DNA of 64,000 nucleotides, from the NCBI RefSeq assembly GCF_900176255.2, contig NZ_FXEG02000003.1, positions 496,001 to 560,000 of the forward strand. Reading direction: 5' to 3'. Source of the stretch: Mycobacterium ahvazicum (GTDB taxonomy: Bacteria; Actinomycetota; Actinomycetes; Mycobacteriales; Mycobacteriaceae). Each line of letters starts with the position of its first letter. The stretch's first letter is position 1. This document shows positions 54,157-63,755 of the stretch, in pieces. Made by a program: the position numbers and the translations under genes. The notes under the pieces were generated by a model, which saw nothing but the letters and a program-made list of their open reading frames with translations, was not told the DNA's origin and did not search any database.

Positions 54157-55188
54157 ATGGCCGCTGCCGCAACGGGTTTCGACGTTCCGCGGTTTCGCGA
54201 TTGGCTGGCCGAGGCAACCGGCGAGCCGGCGGACGTATCGGTGGCGCCCATTCGCGGAGGCGGCAGCTGCGAGATGTTCCGCATCGACCGGCTGGGGCAG
54301 GCCTGGGTGGTGCGCCGGGCGCCACTGGCCACGGTCTCGGACACCGCTCACCAGGTGATCCGCGAGGCGCGCATCATGGAGACGCTGGGCGCCGCCGGAA
54401 TACCGGTGCCCACGGTGCTGGCTCGCAGCGAGGACCCCGCCATTCTGGGCGCGCCTTTTTTCGTGATGTCCTACGTCGACGGTGGCGTGATCCGCCGCGA
54501 CGGACTCCCCGAAGCGCTGCACCGGGCTCCGTCGTCACACCACTTGATCGGCGAACAGCTGATCGACACCCTGGTCGCGTTGCACTCGGTCGACTGGATG
54601 GACACGGCACTGGCCGAATTGTCGCACCCGCAGGGGTTTCTGCCGCGCCAGGTCGATCGGTGGCTCGCGCAACTGCAGAATTATCGAACCCGCCCGCTGG
54701 ACGGCGTGGACGAGCTCGCCGGCTGGCTGCGCGAGAACCTGCCCAACGACGGCGATCTCACCGTCATGCACGGGGACTACAAGCTGGACAACGTCATCTG
54801 GTCACCCGCGCCGCCACCACGGATCGCCTGCGTCGTCGACTTCGAGATGACGACGGTGGGCGATCCCCTGATCGACCTGGCATGGGCGATGATCTTCTGG
54901 CCCGAGGCAGGAAATCCCATTGCGCTGGGGTCGCCGGACGCAGCGCACGGCATTGATCGCGACCATTGCCAGACACCGGATCAACTGATCGAGCGTTACG
55001 GCGAGGCCACCGGCCGCGATTTGTCACAGTTCGGCTGGTATCAGGTGTTCAGTGCGTGGAAGCTGGCGATCGTCCTGGAGGCGTCCTACGCGAAGTTTCT
55101 GCGCGGCGAGTCCCGCAATCCCGTCCATGAGTTCTTCGGAGCGGTGATCGATGAACTGCTCAGCCGCGCAAGGAGGTTCGCGCAATGA
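54157..55188 (+). CDS. APH/ACAD10-like phosphotransferase
   Basis: This 343-residue kinase-fold protein of the aminoglycoside phosphotransferase family has the catalytic loop MHGDYKLDNV near residue 205 and the metal-binding DFEMTTVGDP near 228. In mycobacteria such proteins are often next to acyl-CoA dehydrogenases and are thought to phosphorylate hydroxyacyl intermediates, as in human ACAD10/11. The start at ATG 54157 follows GGAGG. It overlaps the SDR by 4 bases. Confidence 0.9.
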   Translation: MAAAATGFDVPRFRDWLAEATGEPADVSVAPIRGGGSCEMFRIDRLGQAWVVRRAPLATVSDTAHQVIREARIMETLGAAGIPVPTVLARSEDPAILGAPFFVMSYVDGGVIRRDGLPEALHRAPSSHHLIGEQLIDTLVALHSVDWMDTALAELSHPQGFLPRQVDRWLAQLQNYRTRPLDGVDELAGWLRENLPNDGDLTVMHGDYKLDNVIWSPAPPPRIACVVDFEMTTVGDPLIDLAWAMIFWPEAGNPIALGSPDAAHGIDRDHCQTPDQLIERYGEATGRDLSQFGWYQVFSAWKLAIVLEASYAKFLRGESRNPVHEFFGAVIDELLSRARRFAQ

Positions 55189-55949
55189 TCGACGAGCTGT
55201 TCGACGTCGCCGACCGGGTCATCCTGGTCACCGGCGGCAGCCGCGGACTAGGTGCCGCGATGAGTGTCGGGCTGGCCGCGCGCGGCGCACGAGTGGTGAT
55301 CGCCAGCCGGAAAATCGAGTCGTGCGAGGCACTAGCTGCCACGATCACCGAGTCGGGCGGACAGGCCCACCCGTTGGCCTGCCATGTCGGTGATTGGGAG
55401 TCTCTCCCCGGCATCGTCGAGACCACCGTTTCCCGGTGGGGCCGACTGGACGGCCTGGTCAACAACGCCGGCATGAGCCCGCTTGCGCCCTCGCTGCTGG
55501 AAACCTCAGAGGTGTTGTTCGACAAGGTGATCGGCGTCAACCTGAAAGGCCCAACCCGGTTGACGGCGCTGGCTGCCACGGCAATGGCCGCGACCGGCGG
55601 TGGATCGGTCATCAACATCAGTTCGCTGGCGTCGGTGAAACCCACTCCCGTTACTACGGTCTACGCGGCGGCCAAAGCCGGCCTCAACGCGCTGACCACC
55701 GCCTCGGCCATCGAATACGCCGGTGTGGGCGTGCGGGTCAATGGGATCATCTGCGGGACCTTCGATACCGACGCGGCGTCGGGCTTCGTCCGCGACCCCG
55801 ACCTGCTGCCGGAACTGGTCCGCCGCATCGCGCTTCGTCGGGTGGGCCGGCCTGACGAGATCGTCGGAGCTGTCGTTTATTTGCTCTCCGACGCGTCGAG
55901 TTACACCACCGGGTCACTGATGACCATCGACGGCGGTGTCTCCGGCTGA
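55185..55949 (+). CDS. Short-chain dehydrogenase/reductase
   Basis: This 254-residue classical SDR has the TGGSRGLG cofactor motif near residue 14, NNAG near 92, and the Ser/YAAAK catalytic pair near 145 and 160. It probably oxidises a hydroxyl on a lipid or steroid CoA intermediate. It is coupled to the preceding phosphotransferase. Its 3' end overlaps the convergent TetR gene by 49 bases. Confidence 0.92.
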   Translation: MIDELFDVADRVILVTGGSRGLGAAMSVGLAARGARVVIASRKIESCEALAATITESGGQAHPLACHVGDWESLPGIVETTVSRWGRLDGLVNNAGMSPLAPSLLETSEVLFDKVIGVNLKGPTRLTALAATAMAATGGGSVINISSLASVKPTPVTTVYAAAKAGLNALTTASAIEYAGVGVRVNGIICGTFDTDAASGFVRDPDLLPELVRRIALRRVGRPDEIVGAVVYLLSDASSYTTGSLMTIDGGVSG

Positions 55950-56533
55950 TCAGCGGCACCGCTTCGCTGCGGCATCGACGCCCCGGCCTCGGCGCGCACC
56001 CCGGAGATCACCCACTCGACCAGCCGGGGAAAATTCCGATCGATCTTGGCTGTCTCGGACTCCGAGCGCTTCGGTTCGCGCAGCCCGCGCACCTCGACGA
56101 TGGAATGATTGATCGTCATGTGCGCCAGGCCACGGCAGCACTCGGTGGCCAGCGGGCGCGGAATTCCTTCTTGCAGAGTGGCTTTGAGTAAGGCGTTGAC
56201 GTAATCGGCAACGGCGCTGCGGTCGTCGATGGTCATCAGCTCGGTCAGAAACGGATGCGCTCGCAGGGCGTCGTGCAACGCCTGACACCAATGCAGTGCC
56301 GTCGACTCCCAGGTGTCGTATTCCTTGAAGTCGAGCTTCAGCTGCGCAAAGTGGCGCGCGACCAGCGCCCTGATCAACGCTTCGCGATTGCCGACCTGCT
56401 GATACAGCGTCCGAGGCGAGATCTTCAGTGCGGCCGATAGTCGACGGACGCTGAGCGCCTCGATGCCTTCGGAATCCAGCATGTCCAGCGCGTGGGTGAG
56501 GATGTCGTCGGCCGGGATCAGCGGCTTGGCCAT
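55901..56533 (-). CDS. TetR-family transcriptional regulator
   Basis: This 210-residue regulator has an N-terminal helix-turn-helix (LSVRRLSAALKISPRTLYQQVGNREAL, about residues 28-55) and an all-helical ligand domain. The ATG at 56533 fits family starts; an ATG 15 bases upstream is possible. It is the last of a minus-strand unit that also has another TetR, an MDR-type oxidoreductase and an acyl-CoA dehydrogenase, which it may control. Confidence 0.88.
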   Translation of the reverse strand: MAKPLIPADDILTHALDMLDSEGIEALSVRRLSAALKISPRTLYQQVGNREALIRALVARHFAQLKLDFKEYDTWESTALHWCQALHDALRAHPFLTELMTIDDRSAVADYVNALLKATLQEGIPRPLATECCRGLAHMTINHSIVEVRGLREPKRSESETAKIDRNFPRLVEWVISGVRAEAGASMPQRSGAADQPETPPSMVISDPVV

Positions 56534-56573
56534 CGCTGCATCGTACAAGCCCCGGCCGCGGCGACCCTGCAGG

Positions 56574-57158
56574 CTAAGCGCTGTCGCGACGAATACCTTC
56601 GATCAGGTAGTCGATGTGCGTGGCGAACAACTCGTCGACTTCCTCGCGAGTCACGCCGGCCGGATCGCTGCCGGCCAGGCGGCCCCGCCGGCGCGTCGAG
56701 TTCGTGCCCGGCGGATGGTCCATCGCAACGAAACCCACGGCCGCCCAGGTCAACAGGCGGCAGGCCCGCACCGACATATCGGTCGACATACCGTCGCGGC
56801 GCATGCTTTTCAGCAGCGGGCGCGATGCTTTCAGATAGGCCGGGCGCTTCGCCTGCAGGAAGAGCCGGCAGTCGGCGGCATCGGTCAGCCGTGCGCGGAG
56901 TTGACGGGTCCAGCGGCGCGCGTAGTCCGGCCAGGATTCGTCGCTTTCCAGCTCCGGAGCGAGATCGTCGAGCATGTGCTCGGCGATCGCATCGATCAGC
57001 GCATCCTTGTTTCCGATTCTGGAATAGACCGGTGGCGGCGTGACGCCCAACCGGTTAGCCACGCTGCGCATGCTGATCGCGTCCAGGCCACTTTCCCGCA
57101 TGATTTCCACTGCGGCAGCCACGATCTGGTCCGCGTCCAGCTCCAGTTCGCCGGGCAC
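56574..57158 (-). CDS. TetR-family transcriptional regulator
   Basis: This 194-residue regulator has an N-terminal helix-turn-helix (ISMRSVANRLGVTPPPVYSRIGNKDAL, about 23-49). It lies 17 bases after the MDR oxidoreductase and 40 bases before another TetR gene. The two TetR proteins differ in sequence, so they are not a recent duplication. Ligand unknown. Confidence 0.88.
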   Translation of the reverse strand: MPGELELDADQIVAAAVEIMRESGLDAISMRSVANRLGVTPPPVYSRIGNKDALIDAIAEHMLDDLAPELESDESWPDYARRWTRQLRARLTDAADCRLFLQAKRPAYLKASRPLLKSMRRDGMSTDMSVRACRLLTWAAVGFVAMDHPPGTNSTRRRGRLAGSDPAGVTREEVDELFATHIDYLIEGIRRDSA

Positions 57159-57175
57159 GTCTTACTCCTCGCAAG

Positions 57176-58195
57176 CTACGGGATAGTCAGGGCGATCTTG
57201 CCGATATGTTCGTTTGCCCGCATTACCCGAAGCGCCTCGTCGAGCTGCTCCCAGTCGAGGACGTGGCTGATCTGCGGTTTGATGCCGGCCGTGGACACCA
57301 CCTCGCACATCTCGCGGTGAGCGCGCACGCTGCCCACCGTGATTCCGATGACGCGCAGGTTGTTCAGCATCACCTCGGCAACCGCGATGGACGCCATGTC
57401 GAATCCGCTGAGCACACCGATCACCGCGATGGTGCCGCCTATCGCGGCCGCGTGCAGCGAATGCGGCAGCGTCGCAGGACCACCGAGGTCGACGACCAAC
57501 TTGGCGCCGCGACCGGCGGTCAGTTCCTTGACCTGCGTCTCCCAGTCCGGGTGGGTTCGGTAGTTGACGAGATGCGTTGCCCCCAAATCCGATCCGACCT
57601 TGAGCTTGTCGTCAGACGACGAAGTCAGGATCACGGTGGCACCCCGCAGCCGGGCTAATTGCACGGCGAACAGCGATACCCCACCGGTGCCCTGGGTCAC
57701 CACCACGTCCCCGTCGCCGATGTTGGCTTCCACCAACGCACTCCACGCCGTGACGCCCGCGCAGGGGATTGTCGCGGCTTCGACATCGCTGAGGTGCGCA
57801 GGCGTGCGGACCAGGCCGGCGACATGTTCGACCCGGTATTGCTGCAGCCACCCGTCGCAGGTATCACCGGGCACCTCACGCTTGGCTTCCGGGTTGGGCG
57901 GCCCGTCCTGCCAGCCCGGATGAAACGCTCCCATGACCCGATCTCCTGGCCGCAACTCGTCGACTCCCGGCCCGATCGCCACCACTTCCCCGGCGCCATC
58001 GGTCATCGGTACGCGCGGCCAGGGCCCGGGCAGCAGGCCCATCAGATTGATGTTGTCGTGGAAATTAAGGCTCGAGGCGTTGACCTTGACCAGCACCTGC
58101 CCGGGACCGGGCTCACCCACCGGCATCTCGACGGTCCGCACGGGCTCGCCGGGCCCGGGCATGACGATGGCCTGCTGACGGTCCGGAATACTCAT
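57176..58195 (-). CDS. Zinc-independent MDR oxidoreductase (quinone reductase-like)
   Basis: This 339-residue medium-chain dehydrogenase/reductase has the cofactor motif GTGGVSLFAVQLA near residue 160. The zinc ligands of alcohol dehydrogenases are not present at the expected early position (SLNFHD instead of a Cys). It likely reduces an enone or enoyl intermediate with NADPH. The start at ATG 58195 overlaps the acyl-CoA dehydrogenase stop by 4 bases; longer upstream frames are shadow. Confidence 0.9.
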   Translation of the reverse strand: MSIPDRQQAIVMPGPGEPVRTVEMPVGEPGPGQVLVKVNASSLNFHDNINLMGLLPGPWPRVPMTDGAGEVVAIGPGVDELRPGDRVMGAFHPGWQDGPPNPEAKREVPGDTCDGWLQQYRVEHVAGLVRTPAHLSDVEAATIPCAGVTAWSALVEANIGDGDVVVTQGTGGVSLFAVQLARLRGATVILTSSSDDKLKVGSDLGATHLVNYRTHPDWETQVKELTAGRGAKLVVDLGGPATLPHSLHAAAIGGTIAVIGVLSGFDMASIAVAEVMLNNLRVIGITVGSVRAHREMCEVVSTAGIKPQISHVLDWEQLDEALRVMRANEHIGKIALTIP

Positions 58196-59520
58196 GCGAC
58201 GCCTGCCTCCTGACGTAGTGCCTGCCACTTCTGTTCCGCGGCCGGCCGCCGCGACGGAAGGTGGTCGGTCGGCCAGGCTTCCACCGGACGGTACTTCTTG
58301 AGCACATGCCGGGCCAACACCGACTTGTGCAGCTCGTCGGGCCCGTCGCCGATCGATCCGAACCGCGTCATCCGGTACCACGATTCGACCGGCAGGTCCC
58401 CGGAGTACCCCAACGCCCCGCATACCTGGATGGTGCGATCGAGGACCGCGAGCACCACCTTCGAAACATGAGCCTTGATCATGCCCAGCTCGGCGCGCAC
58501 CTCCCCCGCGCCGAAACGGTCCATCTTCCAAGCGGTCTGGAAGGTCAGCAATCGCGCGGCCTGAATCTCTGTATGCGACAACGCGATATAGTCCTGCACC
58601 AGCTGGTGTTCGCCCAACAGGCGGCCATGTGACCGGCGCGAGACCGCACGTTCACCCATGATATCCAGGGCGCGCTGCGCCTGCCCGAGCCAACGCATCG
58701 AGTGGTGAATACGTCCGCCGCCGAGACGCTGCTGCGCCAGCACGAATCCGCCGCCACGCGGGCCGATCAGGTGATCCGCGGGAACCCGACAGTCGGTGAA
58801 AACCACCTCGGCATGGTTGCCACGCCGGCCGAACTCCGGATCGGGATGCGCCATGGTGGGAATGTCCCGGACGATGTTGCACCCCGGCGTTCCGGTCGGC
58901 ACCACGAAGATCGACGCGTGCCGGTGCGGCCGGCCGGCGGGATCGGTCTCCGCGACCACCAAGATGATGTCGGCGCAGGACGCGTTGGTGGTAAACCACT
59001 TGTGGCCGTTGATGATCCAGTCTCCGCCGTCGAGCACGGCGGTGGTGGCGATGACGGTCGGGTCGGCGCCGGCCAGGAACGGTTCGGTCAGCGCGAACGC
59101 GCTCGATATCTCCCCGCTGAGATTGGGGTACAACCAGCGCTGCTTCTGCGCGTCGGTCGCCCCGTGTGCCAGCAACTCCATGTTCCCGCTGTCGGGCGCC
59201 TGGACCCCGAACAGCTCCATCGACACCATGCACCGGCCGATGATCTCCGACATCAGCGCGAGCTTGAGCTGGCCCAGCCCCGCACCGCCGAGGCCGGGAT
59301 CGAGGAACAAACCCCATAACCCCTGCGCCTTGACCTGGTCCTGCAGGTAGCGCTTGACCGGCAGCCACTGGTCGGGCGAAATCTCGGCAAGGATCGGTTC
59401 CAGCGGGATGACCTCGGAATCGATGAAACCGCGCATCCAGGACAGCTTTTCAGCGAAATCCGGATCCGTCTCGAAATCCCATGCCATCGCGTTCCTCGCC
59501 ATCGACCGTGCTCGCGGCAT
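58192..59520 (-). CDS. Acyl-CoA dehydrogenase
   Basis: This 442-residue acyl-CoA dehydrogenase has the ALTEPFLAGADP FAD-binding region near residue 140 and the INGHKWFTTNA strand near 168, ending with CGALGYSGDLPVESWYR. The long form with an N-terminal FETDPDFAEKL resembles ACAD10/11-like enzymes. I chose the ATG at 59520, which has AAGGA upstream; a TTG six bases earlier is possible. It heads the unit with the MDR oxidoreductase and the two TetR genes. Confidence 0.92.
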   Translation of the reverse strand: MPRARSMARNAMAWDFETDPDFAEKLSWMRGFIDSEVIPLEPILAEISPDQWLPVKRYLQDQVKAQGLWGLFLDPGLGGAGLGQLKLALMSEIIGRCMVSMELFGVQAPDSGNMELLAHGATDAQKQRWLYPNLSGEISSAFALTEPFLAGADPTVIATTAVLDGGDWIINGHKWFTTNASCADIILVVAETDPAGRPHRHASIFVVPTGTPGCNIVRDIPTMAHPDPEFGRRGNHAEVVFTDCRVPADHLIGPRGGGFVLAQQRLGGGRIHHSMRWLGQAQRALDIMGERAVSRRSHGRLLGEHQLVQDYIALSHTEIQAARLLTFQTAWKMDRFGAGEVRAELGMIKAHVSKVVLAVLDRTIQVCGALGYSGDLPVESWYRMTRFGSIGDGPDELHKSVLARHVLKKYRPVEAWPTDHLPSRRPAAEQKWQALRQEAGVA

Positions 59521-59598
59521 CGACAATTCCTTACAGCGAAATCACAGTGTAATCATGGTTTCATGCATTGGCGCAACTCCTGCCGCACCCTCGATCGA

Positions 59599-59997
59599 TC
59601 ATGAGCTGAATTGCGCTGTCGCATGGGCAACGTCGAGATACTCCCAGACCCGGATAATCAACCCGTCCTGCACCTGCACCCACACGCAGTACTCGTTCTC
59701 GTAGGATTGCCGCCCGGCGAACAACGCTGTTGCCCGCATCGTGAAGCGCGCCGCACCCATGTCGTCATCACAGAGCACGTGGTGCACCGTCGTCCGCACG
59801 TCGGCGTACAGCTGGCCGAAAATGATGCGCATGCCGGCCCGGATCGCGTCGCGCCCCACCGTCGGGCTGCCCAGCACCCCGACCGCCGGGGTGATCCACC
59901 ACTGCGCCTTGGGCGCTAGCAGTTCGGTGACACGCTCGGCATCGCCGAACGCGGCCACCAGTGCCGTGAGCAACGCCCGCGTCGACGACTCGGTCAT
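59599..59997 (-). CDS. SnoaL-like/NTF2-fold protein
   Basis: This 132-residue protein has the cone-shaped NTF2-like fold of SnoaL, limonene epoxide hydrolase and ketosteroid isomerase. Markers include the LLAPKAQWWIT segment and the late NEYCVWVQVQDGLIIRVWEYLD. Reaction unknown; isomerase or hydrolase in steroid-like metabolism is plausible. The start ATG 59997 is supported because the long open frame beyond it covers the divergent gene. Confidence 0.82.
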   Translation of the reverse strand: MTESSTRALLTALVAAFGDAERVTELLAPKAQWWITPAVGVLGSPTVGRDAIRAGMRIIFGQLYADVRTTVHHVLCDDDMGAARFTMRATALFAGRQSYENEYCVWVQVQDGLIIRVWEYLDVAHATAQFSS

Positions 59998-60126
59998 ATC
60001 GGCCCTCCCAGGCAGCCGCGGCGGGTTCTCAAAATAACACCGATTTCCAATGCGCCGGGGCTTCAGCCGAATGTGATAACCCCGGTGTCCGGAGTTCGGG
60101 TCGCCGCGAAGTAGTCTGCCGTCAGC

Positions 60127-60939
60127 ATGACGCCGATCCACCCTTTCGACAGAGCCCTGCGGCTCGATGTCCTGGATGCCGACACCAGGCGCGGCCGCAC
60201 GCATCCGGAGTGGGCCAACATGGTCGGCCCGTTCGGCGGGATCACCACGGCAATCCTGCTGCGTGCCATCGAGACTCACCCCGGCTGTATCGGTGAGCCG
60301 CTGGCGGTGACCATCAACTTCGCCGGCCCCGTCGCCGACGGCGACTTCGACATCCGCCTTCGGACCCCGCGCACCAACCGCAGCAGTCAGCACTGGATTG
60401 CCGAGCTCAGCCAAGGCGGTGACGTCAAGACCACCGCGACCGCGGTCTTCGGTATCCGGCGCGATACCTGGGCCGACACCGAAGCCCGGCCACCGAGCGC
60501 GCCTCCCCCGGAACAACTGGCTCCCGGAGGCGGCCCGGAGATCGTCGTCGCCTGGGCGCGCCTGTACGACATGCGCTTCGCCGAGGGTGCGTTTCCCGGC
60601 CCCGGCGCCCAGCCCAGCCCGGCATCGGAGATCGCACTGTGGGTGCGCGACCGCGCGCAGCGCCCGGTCGACTACCCGGCGCTGGCCGCCCTGTGCGACG
60701 TGTTCTACCCGCGGGTGTTTCAGCGCCGCGGCGGCGTCGTCCCGGTCGGGACCATCTCGATGACAACCTACTTCCATGCCGATCAGCAGGAGCTGGACGC
60801 GCTTGGCGGCGACTTCGTCCTGGCCTGCGCTCACGCCGATCGGTTCACCCACGGATACTCCGATCAGAGCGCGCAAGTGTGGAGTCGCCACGGCGTGCTG
60901 CTGGCCAGCACGCATCAGATCGTCTACTTCAAGGCCTGA
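60127..60939 (+). CDS. Acyl-CoA thioesterase (TesB-like, double hotdog)
   Basis: This 270-residue thioesterase-family protein is a double hotdog, with the GPFGGITTAILLRA helix near residue 34 and a second half ending in HGYSDQSAQVWSRHGVLLASTHQIVYF, which carries the Asp-Gln-type catalytic site of TesB/YbgC-like proteins. It would hydrolyse an acyl-CoA. It is divergent from the SnoaL gene. Confidence 0.87.
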   Translation: MTPIHPFDRALRLDVLDADTRRGRTHPEWANMVGPFGGITTAILLRAIETHPGCIGEPLAVTINFAGPVADGDFDIRLRTPRTNRSSQHWIAELSQGGDVKTTATAVFGIRRDTWADTEARPPSAPPPEQLAPGGGPEIVVAWARLYDMRFAEGAFPGPGAQPSPASEIALWVRDRAQRPVDYPALAALCDVFYPRVFQRRGGVVPVGTISMTTYFHADQQELDALGGDFVLACAHADRFTHGYSDQSAQVWSRHGVLLASTHQIVYFKA

Positions 60940-61024
60940 CCGGCCCCGCTGATGAGCGGCTCGCGCATCAATGTCAGGCTGGGCATGACCTCGCAAAAGA
61001 CCGGTGCACCAGAATCGAGCCGCA

Positions 61025-61555
61025 ATGACTGAGCGCCCGAACGATGTGATCGCGGACGACCAGGCCGCCGCACTGCTGGCGATCGAGTCCATCAAGCAAC
61101 TCAAGGCCCGCTACTGCCGGCACCTGGACACCAAGGACTGGGCCGCGTGGCGTGCGATCTTCGCTGACGACTTCGTCAGCGACACCTCCGAGGCGGGCGG
61201 AAAACTGATCACCGGCGCCGACGACTTCGTCGCGTTCACCCGCAAGAGCATCGGACGCGCCGCACAGGCCACGGCACACCAGGTACACGCCCCCGAGATC
61301 GAGCTCACGTCGGCGACGACGGCGCGCGGGGTGTGGGCGCTGCAAGATGTCGTGCGGTTCGGGCCCGGCGTCAGCCTGGTGGGCTACGGCCATTACCACG
61401 AGACCTACGAAAACGTGGCCGGGCAGTGGCTTATCAAGAGCTCCAAGCTAACTCGGCTGCGTGAGGACATCGTCACACCGGTTTTCTCGTTCTACATCTC
61501 CAACCGGATCCGCAATACCGCCGCCAGGTTCGCCAACCGGCTGCTGGAGAAATAG
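61025..61555 (+). CDS. SnoaL-like/NTF2-fold protein
   Basis: This 176-residue NTF2-like protein contains the typical IKQLKARYCRHLDTKDWAAWRAIF helix and HYHETYE near 125. It probably binds a polycyclic or hydrophobic ligand. An upstream ATG at 61004 is possible. The epimerase starts 8 bases after its stop, so they are co-transcribed. Confidence 0.85.
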   Translation: MTERPNDVIADDQAAALLAIESIKQLKARYCRHLDTKDWAAWRAIFADDFVSDTSEAGGKLITGADDFVAFTRKSIGRAAQATAHQVHAPEIELTSATTARGVWALQDVVRFGPGVSLVGYGHYHETYENVAGQWLIKSSKLTRLREDIVTPVFSFYISNRIRNTAARFANRLLEK

Positions 61556-61563
61556 GAGACTTC

Positions 61564-62679
61564 ATGACTGTCGACACCATCCTGGTTACCGGCGCGTTCG
61601 GACAGGTCGGCAAGCGATGCGCTCAGATTCTGCTCGAGCGGGGCCGAACGGTCATCGCGACCGACCTACGAAACGACAAAACCGTTGCGGTGCAGAAAGA
61701 ATTGTCGGCCAGCGCCAAACCCGAGGCGCTGATTACCAGCTACGTCGACTTGACCGACGCCGAAGCGGTGCGGGAGCTGATCATGACCCACCAGCCGGGA
61801 GCCATCATTCATCTGGCCGCGGTGGTCGCACCGGTTTCGTACCGCAATCCCGCGCTTGCACGAAAGGTCAACGTCGGGGGCACCGAAAACCTGTTGGCGG
61901 CGGCCACCGCACTGCCGCGGCCTCCGCTGTTCCTGCTGGCGTCCAGTGCCGCGGTCTACGGCTCCCGCAATCCCCACCGGTTTCCAGAACGAATCACCCC
62001 CGATACTCCGGTGAACCCCATCGATCAGTATGGGCAGGACAAAGTGCTGGCGGAAGCCGCGATCCGGGCCAGCGGTCTCCCCCATGCGCTGTACCGACTG
62101 GCCGGCGTCATCTCGCCGGACACCCAATCGGGTGGGGTGGACGGTGACAACCTGGTGATCATGCGTTCTATGCCCGTCGACAACCGGATTCACACGGTAG
62201 ACGCACGAGACGCGGCGCTGGCATTTGCCAACGGTGTCGATCGCGAAGCCACGATTTCCGGCAAGGCGCTGCTGATCGGGGGAAACGAAACGTGCGTCAT
62301 GCTTCAGCATGAACTCGAGGGTGACCTGATGACCGCCGTCGGACTGGGTCGCCTCGGTCCGTCAGCGGGTCTGACCGGCGATCCCGACGACGACCGGGGC
62401 TGGAGTTTCACCGGCTGGTACGACACCACGGAAGCGCAAGCGCTGCTTGGCTTTCAAGAGCACGACTGGCAGCAAACCATGGACTGGGTTAGTAAATCCC
62501 AGGGGAAAACGCGCACCGTCTTGCGTGTCCTGGGTCCGATACTGCGGCCGGTACTGCGCATCGTGATCAAGCTGCAGAACCGCGCCGAGGGCCGTGGTCC
62601 CTACTCCGACCCCTGGGCGATGATCGAAAACAAGTACGGCCCTGCGGCGCTGGCCCATGCCGACAAGCAATCGGACTGA
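61564..62679 (+). CDS. NAD-dependent epimerase/dehydratase-family protein
   Basis: This 371-residue extended SDR has the cofactor motif TGAFGQVGKR near residue 9, a Ser in LASSAAVYG near 127 and the YGQDK catalytic Tyr-Lys pair near 158. The C-terminal part has an unusual basic/hydrophobic tail (about 320-371). It could oxidise or isomerise a 3-hydroxysteroid-like or sugar substrate. It converges with the phosphotransferase gene. Confidence 0.87.
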   Translation: MTVDTILVTGAFGQVGKRCAQILLERGRTVIATDLRNDKTVAVQKELSASAKPEALITSYVDLTDAEAVRELIMTHQPGAIIHLAAVVAPVSYRNPALARKVNVGGTENLLAAATALPRPPLFLLASSAAVYGSRNPHRFPERITPDTPVNPIDQYGQDKVLAEAAIRASGLPHALYRLAGVISPDTQSGGVDGDNLVIMRSMPVDNRIHTVDARDAALAFANGVDREATISGKALLIGGNETCVMLQHELEGDLMTAVGLGRLGPSAGLTGDPDDDRGWSFTGWYDTTEAQALLGFQEHDWQQTMDWVSKSQGKTRTVLRVLGPILRPVLRIVIKLQNRAEGRGPYSDPWAMIENKYGPAALAHADKQSD

Positions 62680-62684
62680 TACCC

Positions 62685-63755
62685 CTAGCGGGCGGATGCC
62701 TGCAGTTGCTGGATGCGTTCCTCACGTGGCAGAACCGGACCGTCGTCGATCGGCTCGGTGATACCGAACTCCGACAGCCCGACCTGGGTGAGCATCGAGG
62801 TGCCGTACGCGGCGAGCAGCATTTTCTGATCGTCGCTATGCCCATCATCGACGAGCATGGCAGCGATCAGGCAGATGACGGCCATCTTGTACGCGTTGAA
62901 CGCGCGATACCAGGAACGGTTCTGCAGCGTGATGCCGCTGGCCTTTTGGTAGTGCTCGAGAAGTGCCTCGATGCCCAGCGCGTCAGGGTGACTGGTGATG
63001 CCGACCGGCTGCATCCAGAGCAGTTCGAGCCAGCCGATGTCGGTCAGAGGATCACCGATGGTGGTCATCTCCCAGTCGAAGACCGCACTGACCTCCCCGT
63101 CGGTGAACGCGAAGTTGCCCGGTTTGGCGTCCCCGTGCACCAGGGCGACTTTCGGACACGGCTCCGGCAAGCTGTCCCGCAGTGCCTGCAAAAGCCGTTC
63201 CAGCGCGGGCAATGAATCCCGCTTGACCCGGTCCATTTCGGTTGCCCAATGGTCGAGTTCGCGGCGCAGGTGGTTGCCGCCGTCGTCAAGGGCGTCAAGC
63301 CCGGTCTGCTCGAGGTCGACAGAATGGATGGCCGCAAGCTGTTCGGCCAGGCTTTGACACATCCGCACCACCGTCGCGCCCGGCGCGTCGGCGGGTGCTT
63401 CCATTTCGTAGACGTCACCGCCGACCCGCTCCATCACGAAGAATGGCCGTCCCAGGACGTCGCCGCTGTCCTCGAGCCACAGTGCCGGCGGAACACGAAC
63501 AGCGCTGTCCTGCAACGCCCGCAGGATCGAGAACTGACGCGCGAGATCGTAAGGTTCCAGCAGCGCAGGCGGTTTGGGGCGCAGCCGCACCACTACATCA
63601 CGGCGGGTGTCCCCGGTGACGACCGTGAGCACCATCATCTCGGCGGAGTGGCCGAAGTTCACCCGATCGAGGCCCTCGATGCGGACCTCGGCGGCGTTGA
63701 GTTGGGTGCGCAGCCACGCGGTCAAACACTCAGCGACGCTGGTGTCGTGCGTCAT
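62685..63755 (-). CDS. APH/ACAD10-like phosphotransferase
   Basis: This 356-residue kinase-fold protein has the catalytic loop VHGDAKPGNF near residue 210 and DWEMTTIGDP near 228. It is a second member of the family found at 54157. It overlaps the upstream partial gene by 4 bases (ATGA), so they form an operon. Confidence 0.9.
   Translation of the reverse strand: MTHDTSVAECLTAWLRTQLNAAEVRIEGLDRVNFGHSAEMMVLTVVTGDTRRDVVVRLRPKPPALLEPYDLARQFSILRALQDSAVRVPPALWLEDSGDVLGRPFFVMERVGGDVYEMEAPADAPGATVVRMCQSLAEQLAAIHSVDLEQTGLDALDDGGNHLRRELDHWATEMDRVKRDSLPALERLLQALRDSLPEPCPKVALVHGDAKPGNFAFTDGEVSAVFDWEMTTIGDPLTDIGWLELLWMQPVGITSHPDALGIEALLEHYQKASGITLQNRSWYRAFNAYKMAVICLIAAMLVDDGHSDDQKMLLAAYGTSMLTQVGLSEFGITEPIDDGPVLPREERIQQLQASAR

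Noticed and set aside
59998..61104. Long minus-strand open frame continuous with the SnoaL gene
   Set aside because: It is a shadow of the plus-strand thioesterase and SnoaL genes; homology begins only at the ATG at 59997.
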